Shown here piece after piece: positions 43,235 through 52,023 of a DNA stretch of 64,000 bases (its first letter is position 1; each line of letters starts with the position of its first letter). A program made the position numbers and the translations under genes. The stretch comes from Actinomadura physcomitrii (GTDB lineage: Bacteria; Actinomycetota; Actinomycetes; Streptosporangiales; Streptosporangiaceae), in assembly GCF_008923205.2 (NCBI RefSeq), contig NZ_WBMS02000015.1, forward strand, positions 15,891 through 79,890. Reading direction: 5' to 3'. Under the pieces are notes generated by a model. That model saw only the letters and a list, made by a program, of their open reading frames with translations. It had not been told where the DNA came from and searched no databases.

Positions 43235-44778
43235 GCGGGTCCTTCATGGAGGTCGGTGATCTCGATGAGGTGCTCGGGCCCGCTGAGCACGCCGTCCTCG
43301 GTCATGACGCGCACCTCCCCGCCGCCGGGGACCAGCGACAGCCGCACCTCCATCGACCCGTCCCCGGTGACGGTCTTCACCTCGGTATCGCCGGGCAGCC
43401 GCGCCGCCAGTGCGTCCCCCAGCAGCGACAGGAACAGCCGGAACGCCCGCGCGTCCAGCACGCCCAGCTCCGACAGCAGGACGGGGCCGCCGGTGCGCAG
43501 CCGGGCCCGCGCCGCCGCCGTCTCCGCCGCCTCCCGGTCGGCGCGCTCGCGCAGCAGCCGGCGCATCTCCGTCCGGTCCTGGACCCGGTTGGGCTTGCCG
43601 CGCCGCTCGTAGGAGCCGGTCCGGCGCAGTTGCGGCGAGATCCGCACCGGCGGGGCGTCCGCCCAGGGCACGCCCTGCGGTTCCTCCTCGTCCCACTCCG
43701 CCACGGTCGCGGCGGTGACGGTGAGGTGCCGCGCGGACGACAGCCCGAACGCCGCCCGCCACAGCCGGTGCATCGCCGCCTCGTCCGGCGCCTCGGCGAA
43801 CCAGCGGGCCAGAGTCCGGAAGTCCGCCGACCGGTCGGACCGGCCCGAGCGGCGCTCGTTCAGCAGCCCCACCGTGTCGAGGAGCTGCTTGATCGCCGTC
43901 ACCGCCGACTGGCGCAGCAGCCGCGCCTGCGACGGGCGGTCCGTCCCGCCGGAGACGAACCAGTCCCGCAGGCCCCGCCACCGGTTGCGCCACGACTCCA
44001 GCGCCGCGGCCTCCGCGCGCCCGAACGCCTCGGCCGCGTCGGCGCCCTCCGGGACCGCGTCGGACGCCTCGCGCCGCGCCGCGAGCCCGAGCAGCCGCTC
44101 GTGCCCGCGCGCCTCGGCCTCGTCCAGCAGCCCGGCGATGTGCGCGCCGGAGTTGGCGAGGTCGGCGATGAACCGGTTGATGTAGTCGATGAGCCTCTCC
44201 TTGTAGGCGATGAACCCCTCCACGTCGCCGTCGGAGAAGTCGATCGCCCGCCGCAGCGACGACATGAACGCCTGCGCGTTGTCGGCCAGCGAGGAGAACC
44301 GGTCCGCGAGCGCGAGCAGCAGCAGGTGGACCTTGGCCGGATCGGGATCGTCCTCCACCGCCAGCGCGGACAGGGCCGCGAGCTGGTCGGCGATGTCGGC
44401 GAGCGCCACCGACTGCAGCACGCCGCGCTGCCCGATCGCCTCCTCGTAGAACGCGATCGCCTGCTCGGCGGCGTGGCCGGCCGCGGTGAGCTGGTACAGG
44501 AACCGCTTGCGGTGGAAGTCCTCGACGGTGGTCACCCGGCCGGTGTCGGCGTCGGCCCGCAGGTTGCCCCACTCGACGAGCTTGTCCAGCGCCTGCGCGA
44601 GCTGCTCGTCGCCGTCGCGCCGCAGCTCGGCCGCCACGTCCTCGGGACGCAGATGGACGATGAACCGCTCCTTCGCCCGCGCGAACGAGCGCAGCACGTC
44701 CCTGTACAGGGCCGCGTTCGGCGCGCTGAGGTGCGCGAACGGCTGCGCCCCTTCTCCTCCCGTGCCCAGATCCGCCAT
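43231..44778 (-). CDS. jetA: Wadjet JetA (TIGR02677 / DUF2397), MukF-like kleisin
   Basis: 515 residues, first gene of the operon. The N-terminal winged helix (FAHLSAPNAALYRDVLRSFA...RPEDVAAELRRDGDEQLAQA) and long helical middle (YQLTAAGHAAEQAIAFYEEA, DRFSSLADNAQAFMSSLRRA) match the TIGR02677 family, the kleisin that links the two SMC heads. The C-terminus (EVRLSLVPGGGEVRVMTEDG) would bind JetC. The ATG at 44778 is 156 bases from the divergent SDR pseudogene, so the operon promoter lies in that gap. Confidence 0.9.
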   Translation of the reverse strand: MADLGTGGEGAQPFAHLSAPNAALYRDVLRSFARAKERFIVHLRPEDVAAELRRDGDEQLAQALDKLVEWGNLRADADTGRVTTVEDFHRKRFLYQLTAAGHAAEQAIAFYEEAIGQRGVLQSVALADIADQLAALSALAVEDDPDPAKVHLLLLALADRFSSLADNAQAFMSSLRRAIDFSDGDVEGFIAYKERLIDYINRFIADLANSGAHIAGLLDEAEARGHERLLGLAARREASDAVPEGADAAEAFGRAEAAALESWRNRWRGLRDWFVSGGTDRPSQARLLRQSAVTAIKQLLDTVGLLNERRSGRSDRSADFRTLARWFAEAPDEAAMHRLWRAAFGLSSARHLTVTAATVAEWDEEEPQGVPWADAPPVRISPQLRRTGSYERRGKPNRVQDRTEMRRLLRERADREAAETAAARARLRTGGPVLLSELGVLDARAFRLFLSLLGDALAARLPGDTEVKTVTGDGSMEVRLSLVPGGGEVRVMTEDGVLSGPEHLIEITDLHEGPA

Positions 44779-44934
44779 CGCCCTATTGTCGCCCCCGGTC
44801 GGGGTGGAAGGTGCCGACTCCGCCCGCTCAGGGAGTGCCGCGCGCGCTGTTCATTACGTCGACCGGCCGGACGATACGCCGCACGCCGCCGCGGGCGCAC
44901 TCCGCGACCTTCACGCCTCCCAGGAGAAGCCGCC

Positions 44935-45645
44935 ATGGGCAGAACAGCACGGCCTGGCACCCGCATCGACATGACGGGCGAGACCGTCGTGGTCACCGGG
45001 GCCAGTTCCGGCTTCGGGGCCGCCCCGGCCCGCCGGCTGGCCGCGCAGGGAGCCGACGTGATCCCGGTGGGACGCTCACCGGTCCGCACCGCGCGGGTCG
45101 CCGCCGGGACCGGCGCCGAACCGCTCGTCGCCGACTACGCCGATCTGGCCCAGGTGCGGCGCCTCGCCCGCGACCTGCTGGAGCGCCGCGACCGCATCGA
45201 CGTTCGCGGTGGTCACCACGCGCACCGGTGCCTTTCGGGCGCTCTCCTCCAGCCGCGGCAGCAACAGCGTGATCCCCATATCCAGGCGTTCTCGGTCCAT
45301 CCCGACCCGGGCGTCCGCGGTCCGCGAGGGCCCGAGTCGACCTATCCGCGGTTCGCGAGCGAGTCCCGGCTCGCCCCGCTGTTCGACCGGTTCCCGCTGC
45401 GCCGCTTCCGCATCACCGCCGAAGACGGCGCCGAACCCCTCATCTGGCTCGCATCGGCCGGCGAGATCCCGGCTCCGAACGGCACCTATTTCCACGGTTT
45501 CACACCAGGAAAGGTCAACCCGCAGGCAAAGGACCCGGAACTGGCCGAACGGCTCTGGACGTCTCCGCCCGCCTGGTCGACGGCACGGCCGTCAAGGAGC
45601 CGTGACGACCCGCCCGTGAAGGACGTCCCGCCCTTCGCTCGCTAG
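44935..45645 (+). pseudogene. Short-chain dehydrogenase/reductase with internal deletions
   Basis: From ATG 44935 the Rossmann start is intact: MTGETVVVTGASSGFGAAPA, then VADYADLAQVRRLARDLLER. After RDRIDV (near 45200) the NNAG region is gone. A piece in another frame reads RALSSSRGSN, an SDR catalytic-Ser-like segment. The first frame then resumes at IQAFSVHPDPGVRG and ends with a normal SDR tail (DGAEPLIWLASAGEI, ELAERLWTSPP). The YxxxK active site is absent. At least two deletions have removed about 70-90 residues, so the enzyme is dead. It sits between the Wadjet operon and a TetR gene. Confidence 0.78.
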
Positions 45646-45657
45646 GCTGTGCTGCCG

Positions 45658-46245
45658 ATGGCCAGGAATCCGAGACTCCGCGACCATGTCGCCAAGGGAC
45701 TCCTCGACACGGCCGCCAGGGTGCTGGCCGAGCGCGGCGAGCAGGCCGGCATGACCGACATCGCGGAGGCCGCCGGCGTCGCCCGGGCGACGCTCTACCG
45801 CTACTTCCCCAACCGAGACGCGCTGCTGGAAGCGCTGACGGAGACGGCACTGGCGGAACTGGCCGAGCGCATCGCCGACGCTCACCTGGACACCGTCCCG
45901 ATCCCCGAGGCGATCGCCCGCCTGACCCGCGCGATGGTCGGCGCCACGAGCAAGTACCGCGGCCTGGTGATCTTCCGCAAGCCCCCCGATGTGGCGAAGG
46001 AGGCCGACCGGCACTTCACCGGACCGCTCGGCGACCTGTTCGCCCGCGGCGCCGCCGAAGGAGCCTTCCGCCAGGACCTGCCGCCCACCGTGCTGGTCGA
46101 GCTCTACATCGCCCTTCTGGAAGGGGCGATCTCCCGCGTCCTTCAGGGCCGCCTCGGCACCGAGGAGGCCAGCACCGCCATCACGAAGGTCTTTCTCCAG
46201 GGAGCCCTGAACGGTCGGAACGGCAGCGGGCCCCCCGGCCTCTGA
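45658..46245 (+). CDS. TetR-family transcriptional regulator
   Basis: 195 residues from ATG 45658, 12 bases after the SDR pseudogene stop; GTG 45649 is an in-frame alternative. The HTH is MTDIAEAAGVARATLYRYFPNRDALLEAL. The C-terminal domain (LTRAMVGATSKYRGLVIFRK...VLVELYIALLEGAISRVLQG) is of the common TetR type. It presumably once regulated the SDR gene, which is now broken. Confidence 0.88.
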   Translation: MARNPRLRDHVAKGLLDTAARVLAERGEQAGMTDIAEAAGVARATLYRYFPNRDALLEALTETALAELAERIADAHLDTVPIPEAIARLTRAMVGATSKYRGLVIFRKPPDVAKEADRHFTGPLGDLFARGAAEGAFRQDLPPTVLVELYIALLEGAISRVLQGRLGTEEASTAITKVFLQGALNGRNGSGPPGL

Positions 46246-46367
46246 CGTTCCGCCCGCAGATCTCCGCGCACCTCGCGGGGGAGTTCGTCAGTCGCGCGCT
46301 GTGGGAGGCGAGTACGAGCCCGGGAGGTCGCCTGGGTCGCCTGTGATGTACCGCTGTAGGGTCGGCC

Positions 46368-47741
46368 TCAGCGCCGGTAGTGGCCGGCGAAGGCCTGCAG
46401 CGTCTGGGCGGTGTCGTGGTTGCGGTGGCGTTCCGGGACCCGCTGGTGCACGCGGCGGGCCAGGTAGGCCAGCGTGGCGGTGCGGTGCTCGATCGGCAGC
46501 TCCTTGAGCGCCGCGGCCGCGGTCTCCAGGCCTTCGAGGACCTGCCCGGCGCTGACGAGGAGCATGCTCGTCTTGAGCTCCACCTCGGCGCGTTCGCGGA
46601 TCGCCTCCGGTTCCAGGTCGCTGAGCTCCGTCCGGAGGTCCTTCGTGAGGTCGGTGCGGGACCTGCCGTCGTCGTCCAGCATGACCAGCACGGCGGTGCG
46701 GGTGGCGTGCAGCCGCCTCTCCGGCCAGCCCCAGAGGGCGTCCCTTTCGTTCCGGACCTTCTCAGGGAGCTGAGCGAACAGGTGCTCCAGCTCGGCCAGC
46801 TCGGTGAGCGCGAGCCGGCCCAGCGCGGGGTTGTTCGAGGTGGCCAGGGCCAGGACGCGGGCCGCGCGCACCTCGGCCGAGCCCGCGCAGGGGCTGTGGT
46901 CGCCCGACCCCCGCGCCTGCTCGGTGACCCGCAGCGCCAGCGAGGGCATGCCGGTCGCCTGAGCGGCCAGGGCCCAGCGCCCGCAGATCCACGTCTGCAG
47001 TCGCTGGTCGTCGCCGGCTCGGGCGGTCTGGCGGGCGGTGCGCCACCAGCGGGACGCGGCGGCGAGCTGACCGACCTCGGTGAGCGCGACCGCCATCAGC
47101 CCGCACAGCCAGGCGCTCACCCGCAGCAGGGACCGGTGGACGCCGGCGTCGCCCTGGGCGTCCCCTTGAGTGTCCGCGGAGCCGGAGTGGGTGTCGAGGT
47201 ACTCGCGCAGGTCGACGATGTCGACGCCGATGTCGCTGATGAAGGCGGAAGGGGGCGCGATGCGCACCGCGCAGGCATGCTCGTAGGCGGTCAGCTCCCA
47301 GTCCGCGGCGAGAAAGGAGGTGTCGGCCGCGCGCACCGAGCGGTCGAGGCCGATGCGCAGCAGCTCGACAGAGTCGGCGGGAATCGGGTCGGCCGGCGCG
47401 GTTCCCAACGCGCCCAGTGCCGCCGGTACGGACGCCGGCGCGCGCACCGGGGAGGGGTCGGCGGGCCGGAGCGGGCCCGAGGCGTCCGCCGCCTCGGCGC
47501 GGTGGTCGGCGGAGGCCCGCCTCTCCGCCACGGCGGGGTCGAGGAGGAGCTGGTCGAGTTCGCCCGGGGAGATGCCCAGGGCGGCGGCCAGCGCGGAACG
47601 GTGGCGGTCGGCGACGGAGGCGGTGCCGGCCTCCCAGCGGCTGACCGTGGCCACGTGCACGCCCAGTTGCGCGGCGAGAGAGTTCTGGTTGCTGTAACCA
47701 GCGCTTTTGCGCAGTCGAGCTAACCAGTGCCGAGGCGTCAT
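46368..47741 (-). CDS. XRE-family HTH protein with a TPR-like C-terminal domain
   Basis: 457 residues from ATG 47741 (GGAGAGG upstream). The HTH lies at 7-60: LARLRKSAGYSNQNSLAAQL, GVHVATVSRWEAG. A variable linker (about 75-130) is followed by a long helical region (WLCGLMAVALTEVGQLAAAS, RWWRTARQTARAGDD) that resembles the TPR-like ligand or partner-binding part of actinobacterial regulators. Direction and an inverted repeat 70 bases upstream suggest autoregulation. The target genes are unknown; the divergent ABC genes at 48039 are candidates. Confidence 0.85.
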   Translation of the reverse strand: MTPRHWLARLRKSAGYSNQNSLAAQLGVHVATVSRWEAGTASVADRHRSALAAALGISPGELDQLLLDPAVAERRASADHRAEAADASGPLRPADPSPVRAPASVPAALGALGTAPADPIPADSVELLRIGLDRSVRAADTSFLAADWELTAYEHACAVRIAPPSAFISDIGVDIVDLREYLDTHSGSADTQGDAQGDAGVHRSLLRVSAWLCGLMAVALTEVGQLAAASRWWRTARQTARAGDDQRLQTWICGRWALAAQATGMPSLALRVTEQARGSGDHSPCAGSAEVRAARVLALATSNNPALGRLALTELAELEHLFAQLPEKVRNERDALWGWPERRLHATRTAVLVMLDDDGRSRTDLTKDLRTELSDLEPEAIRERAEVELKTSMLLVSAGQVLEGLETAAAALKELPIEHRTATLAYLARRVHQRVPERHRNHDTAQTLQAFAGHYRR

Positions 47742-47810
47742 CGGCTTCCTCTCCAGGCTCGACCGGACCGGGAGACATTGTGGCGTCCTGGCGATCAATA
47801 TTCCACCGTT

Positions 47811-47824
47811 TGCAATGGTTTGCA
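47811..47824 (-). promoter_or_regulatory. Inverted repeat between XRE gene and divergent ABC operon
   Basis: TGCAA-TGGT-TTGCA lies 70 bases before the XRE start. Read on the minus strand, a TTGCAA nearby and the downstream AATATTGAT could be -35/-10 elements. It is a possible operator for the XRE protein. The rest of 47742-48038 has no gene. Confidence 0.45.
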
Positions 47825-48038
47825 CCGGTCCATTACCAATGCGTTCGCCGCCGCTGGCCGTGCCGCCACCCGGGAAACGCGGTTGACCAGGCAGGAAGCC
47901 GCTTCCGGGACGACGGCGCGGGTCGCGCGACCGTGCTCGAAACGCCTAGCAAATGCCGTGATTGCCGTCGAAACGCCTTATCAACGCAAATTAAACGCCT
48001 GTTGCTTTCCGGTCGCCGGTTCCGATGAGATCTTCGCC

Positions 48039-49133
48039 ATGAAAGTTCGGAGCCGTTCCACGGCTGTCTTCCCCCTTGACCTGCGGCGCCGGTTATCGCT
48101 GAACCGGGCGGGCTCCCCGCGTCCGCCGAGGGCCTTCTTCTCTCCCGGCTCGCGGCGGTCCCACCTGGTCACGGGCGTTGCGTGCGTCGCGATCGCCGGC
48201 ACGGCCGCAGGTTGCGGCAGTTCCACCGAACACAACGCGAATGGCCTGGAGAAGTCACATATCACCGTCGGCATCCTGCCGATCCCCGATGCCGCGCCGC
48301 TGGCCATCGCGCAGAAGAGAGGGTTCTTCAAGCAGGAGGGCCTGACGGTCAAGACCGAGGTGCTGCAGTCCAGCTCGTTCGCGGTGCCCAAGCTGCGCTC
48401 GGGCGCCATGGACATCTCGTTGGACAACTACACGGCCTCGTTTATGGCCGACGACCAGGGTGTCGCGCACTGGCACCTGATCGCCGACTCCTACCAGGCC
48501 GCCAAGAACGCCTTCGTGGTCATGGTCGGTCCCAAGTCCTCCATCCGCACCGCGGAGGACCTGAAGGGGAAGACGATCGCGATCCCCTCGAAGTTTTCGG
48601 TGGGGCAGCTGATGATCACAGCGTCGCTGCACACCCGGGGCATCGACCAGAAGGACCTTAAATGGGTTGAGATGCCCTTCCCGCAGATGCCGACCGCGCT
48701 GGCCAAGCATCAGGTGGACGCCGTCTGGACGCCGGACCCGTTCATCACCGCGATGCAGAAGGGCATGGGCGCGCGCAACGTGCTGGACACCGCCGAGCCC
48801 GGCAGCACCACCGAGTCCTTCCCGATGGCCGGCTGGGGCGTCCTGGACGACTACGCCAAGAAGCACCCCAAGACCGTCGCGGCCTTCCAGCGGGCCATGG
48901 GCAAGGCCCAGAAGCTGGCGGCCACCGACCGGTCCGTGGTCACCGACATCCTGCCCAGCTACGTCAAGGGCATCGACGCCGGCACGGCGAAGCTGATCAC
49001 GCTGGGCGCCTACCCCACCTCGCTCAACCCGGTCCGGCTGCAGCGGGTGGCCGACCTGATGCTGCAGTACGGCTTCGTGAAGAAGAAGGTCGACGTCAAG
49101 CCCATGATCGTCCCGGAGGCGGCGGCGAAGTGA
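48039..49133 (+). CDS. ABC transporter binding lipoprotein, NMT1/SsuA type
   Basis: 364 residues from ATG 48039. The N-terminus is unusually long and Arg-rich before the hydrophobic segment HLVTGVACVAIAGTAAGC, whose Cys is the lipobox (about 60). The SRRS just before it recalls a Tat signal, but the motif is incomplete. The mature part is the NMT1/SsuA fold: ITVGILPIPDAAPLAIAQKR, GFFKQEGLTVKTEVLQ, AEDLKGKTIAIPSKFSVGQL. Such proteins bind sulfonates, nitrate, pyrimidine precursors or aromatic acids. Two permease genes follow with GTGA/ATGA overlaps. Confidence 0.88.
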   Translation: MKVRSRSTAVFPLDLRRRLSLNRAGSPRPPRAFFSPGSRRSHLVTGVACVAIAGTAAGCGSSTEHNANGLEKSHITVGILPIPDAAPLAIAQKRGFFKQEGLTVKTEVLQSSSFAVPKLRSGAMDISLDNYTASFMADDQGVAHWHLIADSYQAAKNAFVVMVGPKSSIRTAEDLKGKTIAIPSKFSVGQLMITASLHTRGIDQKDLKWVEMPFPQMPTALAKHQVDAVWTPDPFITAMQKGMGARNVLDTAEPGSTTESFPMAGWGVLDDYAKKHPKTVAAFQRAMGKAQKLAATDRSVVTDILPSYVKGIDAGTAKLITLGAYPTSLNPVRLQRVADLMLQYGFVKKKVDVKPMIVPEAAAK

Positions 49134-49915
49134 TCTCGTTGGGCCGGGCGGGTCGCCGGTGGGTCACGGGAGCGGCGGGGTTCGCGGTGCTCTGCGCGGC
49201 CGCGGAGGCCGCCGGCCGGGCCGGCTGGGTGGACCGCTCGGTCCTGCCGTTGACCTCGACGGTTCTCGTCCGCGCCGTGCGCCTGGCCGGTGACGCCGCG
49301 TTCCTGCGGTCGGTGCTGGCCACCGCGCAGATGTGGGGTGCCGGGGTGCTCGCCGCGGCGGTGCTGGCGGTGCCGGCGGGCCTGATCCTGGGCACCTCGC
49401 CGCGGCTGGACGCGGTGATCCGCCCGATCGTCGAGTTCCTCCGCCCGATTCCGGCGGTCGCCCTGATCCCGCTGACCCTGCTGGTCGTCGGCGACGACAC
49501 CCGCATGACGGTGACGGTGATCGCCTACGCCTGCTGCTGGCCGATCCTGATCCACACCATGTACGGCCTGCACGACGTCGATCCCGTCGCCACCGACACG
49601 CTGCGCGCCTACGGCTTCGGCCGCCTCGCGGTGCTGTGGCGGGTCGCGCTGCCGAGCGCGGCCCCGTTCATCGCCACCGGGGTCCGGGTCGCCGCCGGCA
49701 TCGGCCTGATCGTGGCGGTCAGCGCGGAGCTGCTGGCGGGCGGCGGCAGCGGCCTCGGCACGTGGCTGATCGCGCTCAACAGCGGCGTCGACCAGACCGA
49801 TGTGGTGCTGGCGACCATCATCTGGATGGGGGTCCTCAGCGTGGTGGTCGACACCGTGCTGATGTGGGGCAAGCGGCGGCTGTTCCGCTGGCACGACCGG
49901 GCCGTCGCGCCATGA
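49130..49915 (+). CDS. ABC transporter permease (SsuC/TauC-like) 1
   Basis: 261 residues from GTG 49130. Helices alternate with GTSPRLDAVIRPIVEFLRPIP and the ATPase-coupling loop TLRAYGFGRLAVLWRVALPS (EAA type), both standard in SsuC/TauC-type permeases. It is one of two different permeases in tandem, so the membrane part is a heterodimer, unlike most SsuC systems, which use a homodimer. Confidence 0.88.
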   Translation: MISLGRAGRRWVTGAAGFAVLCAAAEAAGRAGWVDRSVLPLTSTVLVRAVRLAGDAAFLRSVLATAQMWGAGVLAAAVLAVPAGLILGTSPRLDAVIRPIVEFLRPIPAVALIPLTLLVVGDDTRMTVTVIAYACCWPILIHTMYGLHDVDPVATDTLRAYGFGRLAVLWRVALPSAAPFIATGVRVAAGIGLIVAVSAELLAGGGSGLGTWLIALNSGVDQTDVVLATIIWMGVLSVVVDTVLMWGKRRLFRWHDRAVAP

Positions 49916-50817
49916 CGGGACGCACGGACGCATCAGCGGCCCCCCGCGACGCGGTCGCCCCTGCGGGGGGACCCGCCGGGCACGACCCGGGGAAAGAGGG
50001 TGGAGCGGTCCAGCCGAAGCGCCGCTCGAAGGTACCCGCCGGGGTCGCGCGGGCGGTGCCGATCGCCGTCGCCGTCGCCGCGTGGGAGCTGGCCGCGCGG
50101 TCGGCCGCCGACCCCTACTTCCCGCCGCCGACGCGGATCGCCGCCAAGCTGCGGGAACTGTGGTTCTCCGGGCCGCCCGACCGGTTCTGGCTCACCCAGC
50201 AGGCCATCGACAACGTTCCCCCCGGCCTGGCCAGGATGCTCGGCGCCTGGCTGCTGGCCGCCGTCGGCGGCATCGCGGCCGGGCTGCTGCTGGGCCGGAT
50301 CCGGATCCTGGCGGACGCGCTGGAGCCGGCGATCCATTTCGCCCGCGCGGTCCCGCCGCCGGCGGTCCTGCCGGTGTGGCTCGCGCTGCTGCACATCGGC
50401 ACCCCGATGCAGGTCGCGACGATCGTGTTCGGGGTGATCTGGCCGGTCCTGCTCGCCGCCATCGACGGCGCCCGCGCGGTGGAGCCCGTGCAGGAGGACA
50501 TCGCCCGGGTGTTCCGGCTGAGCGGCCCGCACCGGCTGCTCTACCTCATCCTGCCCGCCGCGGCGCCGAAGATCTTCGCCGGGCTGCGGCTGAGCCTGTC
50601 GCTGTCGCTGATCCTCATGGTCGTCTCCGAGACGATGGGCGGCGCCACCAACGGGATCGGCTTCAGCCTGCTGCTGGAGTCCCAGCGCACCTACGACATC
50701 CCCGCCATGTGGGTAGGGATCGTGGTCCTGGGCGTACTCGGGTTCACCCTCAACACCGCTTTGCTGGCCGTCGAACGCCGCGTCCTGGCCCGGCACGGCA
50801 CCCAGCGGAGCATCTGA
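49912..50817 (+). CDS. ABC transporter permease (SsuC/TauC-like) 2
   Basis: 301 residues. A 45-residue Gly/Ala/Pro-rich cytoplasmic start precedes the first helix, VARAVPIAVAVAAWELAARS. The loop VEPVQEDIARVFRLSGPHRL is the coupling helix and ETMGGATNGIGFSLLLESQR is typical of the family. No ATPase gene follows; the next gene is a methyltransferase 62 bases on. The importer must borrow an ATPase, perhaps the one at 55836. Confidence 0.88.
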   Translation: MTGRTDASAAPRDAVAPAGGPAGHDPGKEGGAVQPKRRSKVPAGVARAVPIAVAVAAWELAARSAADPYFPPPTRIAAKLRELWFSGPPDRFWLTQQAIDNVPPGLARMLGAWLLAAVGGIAAGLLLGRIRILADALEPAIHFARAVPPPAVLPVWLALLHIGTPMQVATIVFGVIWPVLLAAIDGARAVEPVQEDIARVFRLSGPHRLLYLILPAAAPKIFAGLRLSLSLSLILMVVSETMGGATNGIGFSLLLESQRTYDIPAMWVGIVVLGVLGFTLNTALLAVERRVLARHGTQRSI

Positions 50818-50879
50818 CCCCGCCACGCCCACGCCCACCGTCCCGCCTGCCAGTACGACTTCGAACAGGAGCCTTTGCG

Positions 50880-51968
50880 ATGACCCCGTCGTCCCTGAAC
50901 ACTCCGCTCGTGCGCACCCCGTCCCAGCCGGTGCTGATGGTCGAAGGCGACGATCCCCGGGCGGAGATATGGAAGGCGATCCAGGCCGTCTACCGTTTCC
51001 CGTCGCTGTACGCGATGGCCCGGTTCGACCTGGCCGGGCTGCTGAAGGACGGCCCCCGGACGGCCGCCGACCTCGCCGCGGCCTGCGGCGTCCGGCCCGA
51101 TCAGCTCACCCGCGTGCTGCGCGCCCTGGTCGCGATGGGCTTCCTGGACGCCGCCGGCCAGGACGGAGCGGGCGCCTACGCGCTGAACGAGCGGGGAGCG
51201 GTCCTGCTGTCGGACGAGCCCGGGTCCATGCGGTGGGCGATCCTGTCGACGGGCGAGCCGGGGTCGTGGAACGCGATGAGCGGCATCGTCGATGCCGTCC
51301 GCGACGGCGTGTCCCCGTTCGTCGTCCAGCACGGCTCGATGTACGGGTACCTGGAGGGCAACCCCGAGGCCGCGAGCGACTTCGACGCCTTCATGGCGAG
51401 CAGGAGCAGCGACGCCGCCAACGCGCTGGTCGGCGCCTACGACTTCGCCGGCGTCCGCACGGTCACCGACGTCGGGGGCGGTACCGGGATCGTGCTGTCC
51501 ACCGTGATGGCCGCGCACCCGCAGATCCACGGGACCCTGCTCGACCTCGAGCACGTCGTCGAGCGCGCCGAGCCGACCTTCCGCGACCGGGGGCTCGCCG
51601 ACCGGTGCACGTTCGCCCCCGGTGACTACTTCGCGCAGGTGCCCGCCGGCGCCGACGTCTACGTGCTCTCCAACATCGTCCACAACCTCGACCGCGCGGA
51701 CGCCGTCCGGCTCCTGCGCAACGTGCGCGCGGCCATGCGGGAGGACAGCCGCGTGCTGGCGCTGGACATCCTGCTCCCCGACGACGGCCGCGCGCACTTC
51801 GGGTTCGACCTGAACATCCGGATGATGGCGCTCTTCCCGGGCGGGGAGGAGCGCGACCGCGGCGAGTACGAGGCGGTCCTGCGGGAGGCCGGGCTGCACG
51901 TCACCGACGTGATCGCGCTGCCCGGCACGCCGCTGAGCGCGGTCGAGGCCGTGCCCGGCCCGGCCTAG
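50880..51968 (+). CDS. SAM-dependent O-methyltransferase (methyltransferase_2 family)
   Basis: 362 residues. The N-terminal winged-helix dimerisation domain (ADLAAACGVRPDQLTRVLRA) is followed by a Rossmann domain with SAM motif I VTDVGGGTGIVLS. Next come the acidic LLDLEHVV and the catalytic-region NIVHNLDRADAVRLLRNV, with His as usual in these O-methyltransferases. The C-terminus is LREAGLHVTDVIALPGTPLS. The family acts on hydroxyl groups of phenols and polyketides. It lies just after an importer for a small acid, so it may modify what is imported; that is an inference. Confidence 0.88.
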   Translation: MTPSSLNTPLVRTPSQPVLMVEGDDPRAEIWKAIQAVYRFPSLYAMARFDLAGLLKDGPRTAADLAAACGVRPDQLTRVLRALVAMGFLDAAGQDGAGAYALNERGAVLLSDEPGSMRWAILSTGEPGSWNAMSGIVDAVRDGVSPFVVQHGSMYGYLEGNPEAASDFDAFMASRSSDAANALVGAYDFAGVRTVTDVGGGTGIVLSTVMAAHPQIHGTLLDLEHVVERAEPTFRDRGLADRCTFAPGDYFAQVPAGADVYVLSNIVHNLDRADAVRLLRNVRAAMREDSRVLALDILLPDDGRAHFGFDLNIRMMALFPGGEERDRGEYEAVLREAGLHVTDVIALPGTPLSAVEAVPGPA

Positions 51969-52023
51969 GCCGCGCCCGGAGCGGGTGCACGGGCGGCGAG
52001 CCCGCCTGGCCGGAGGTCAAGGG

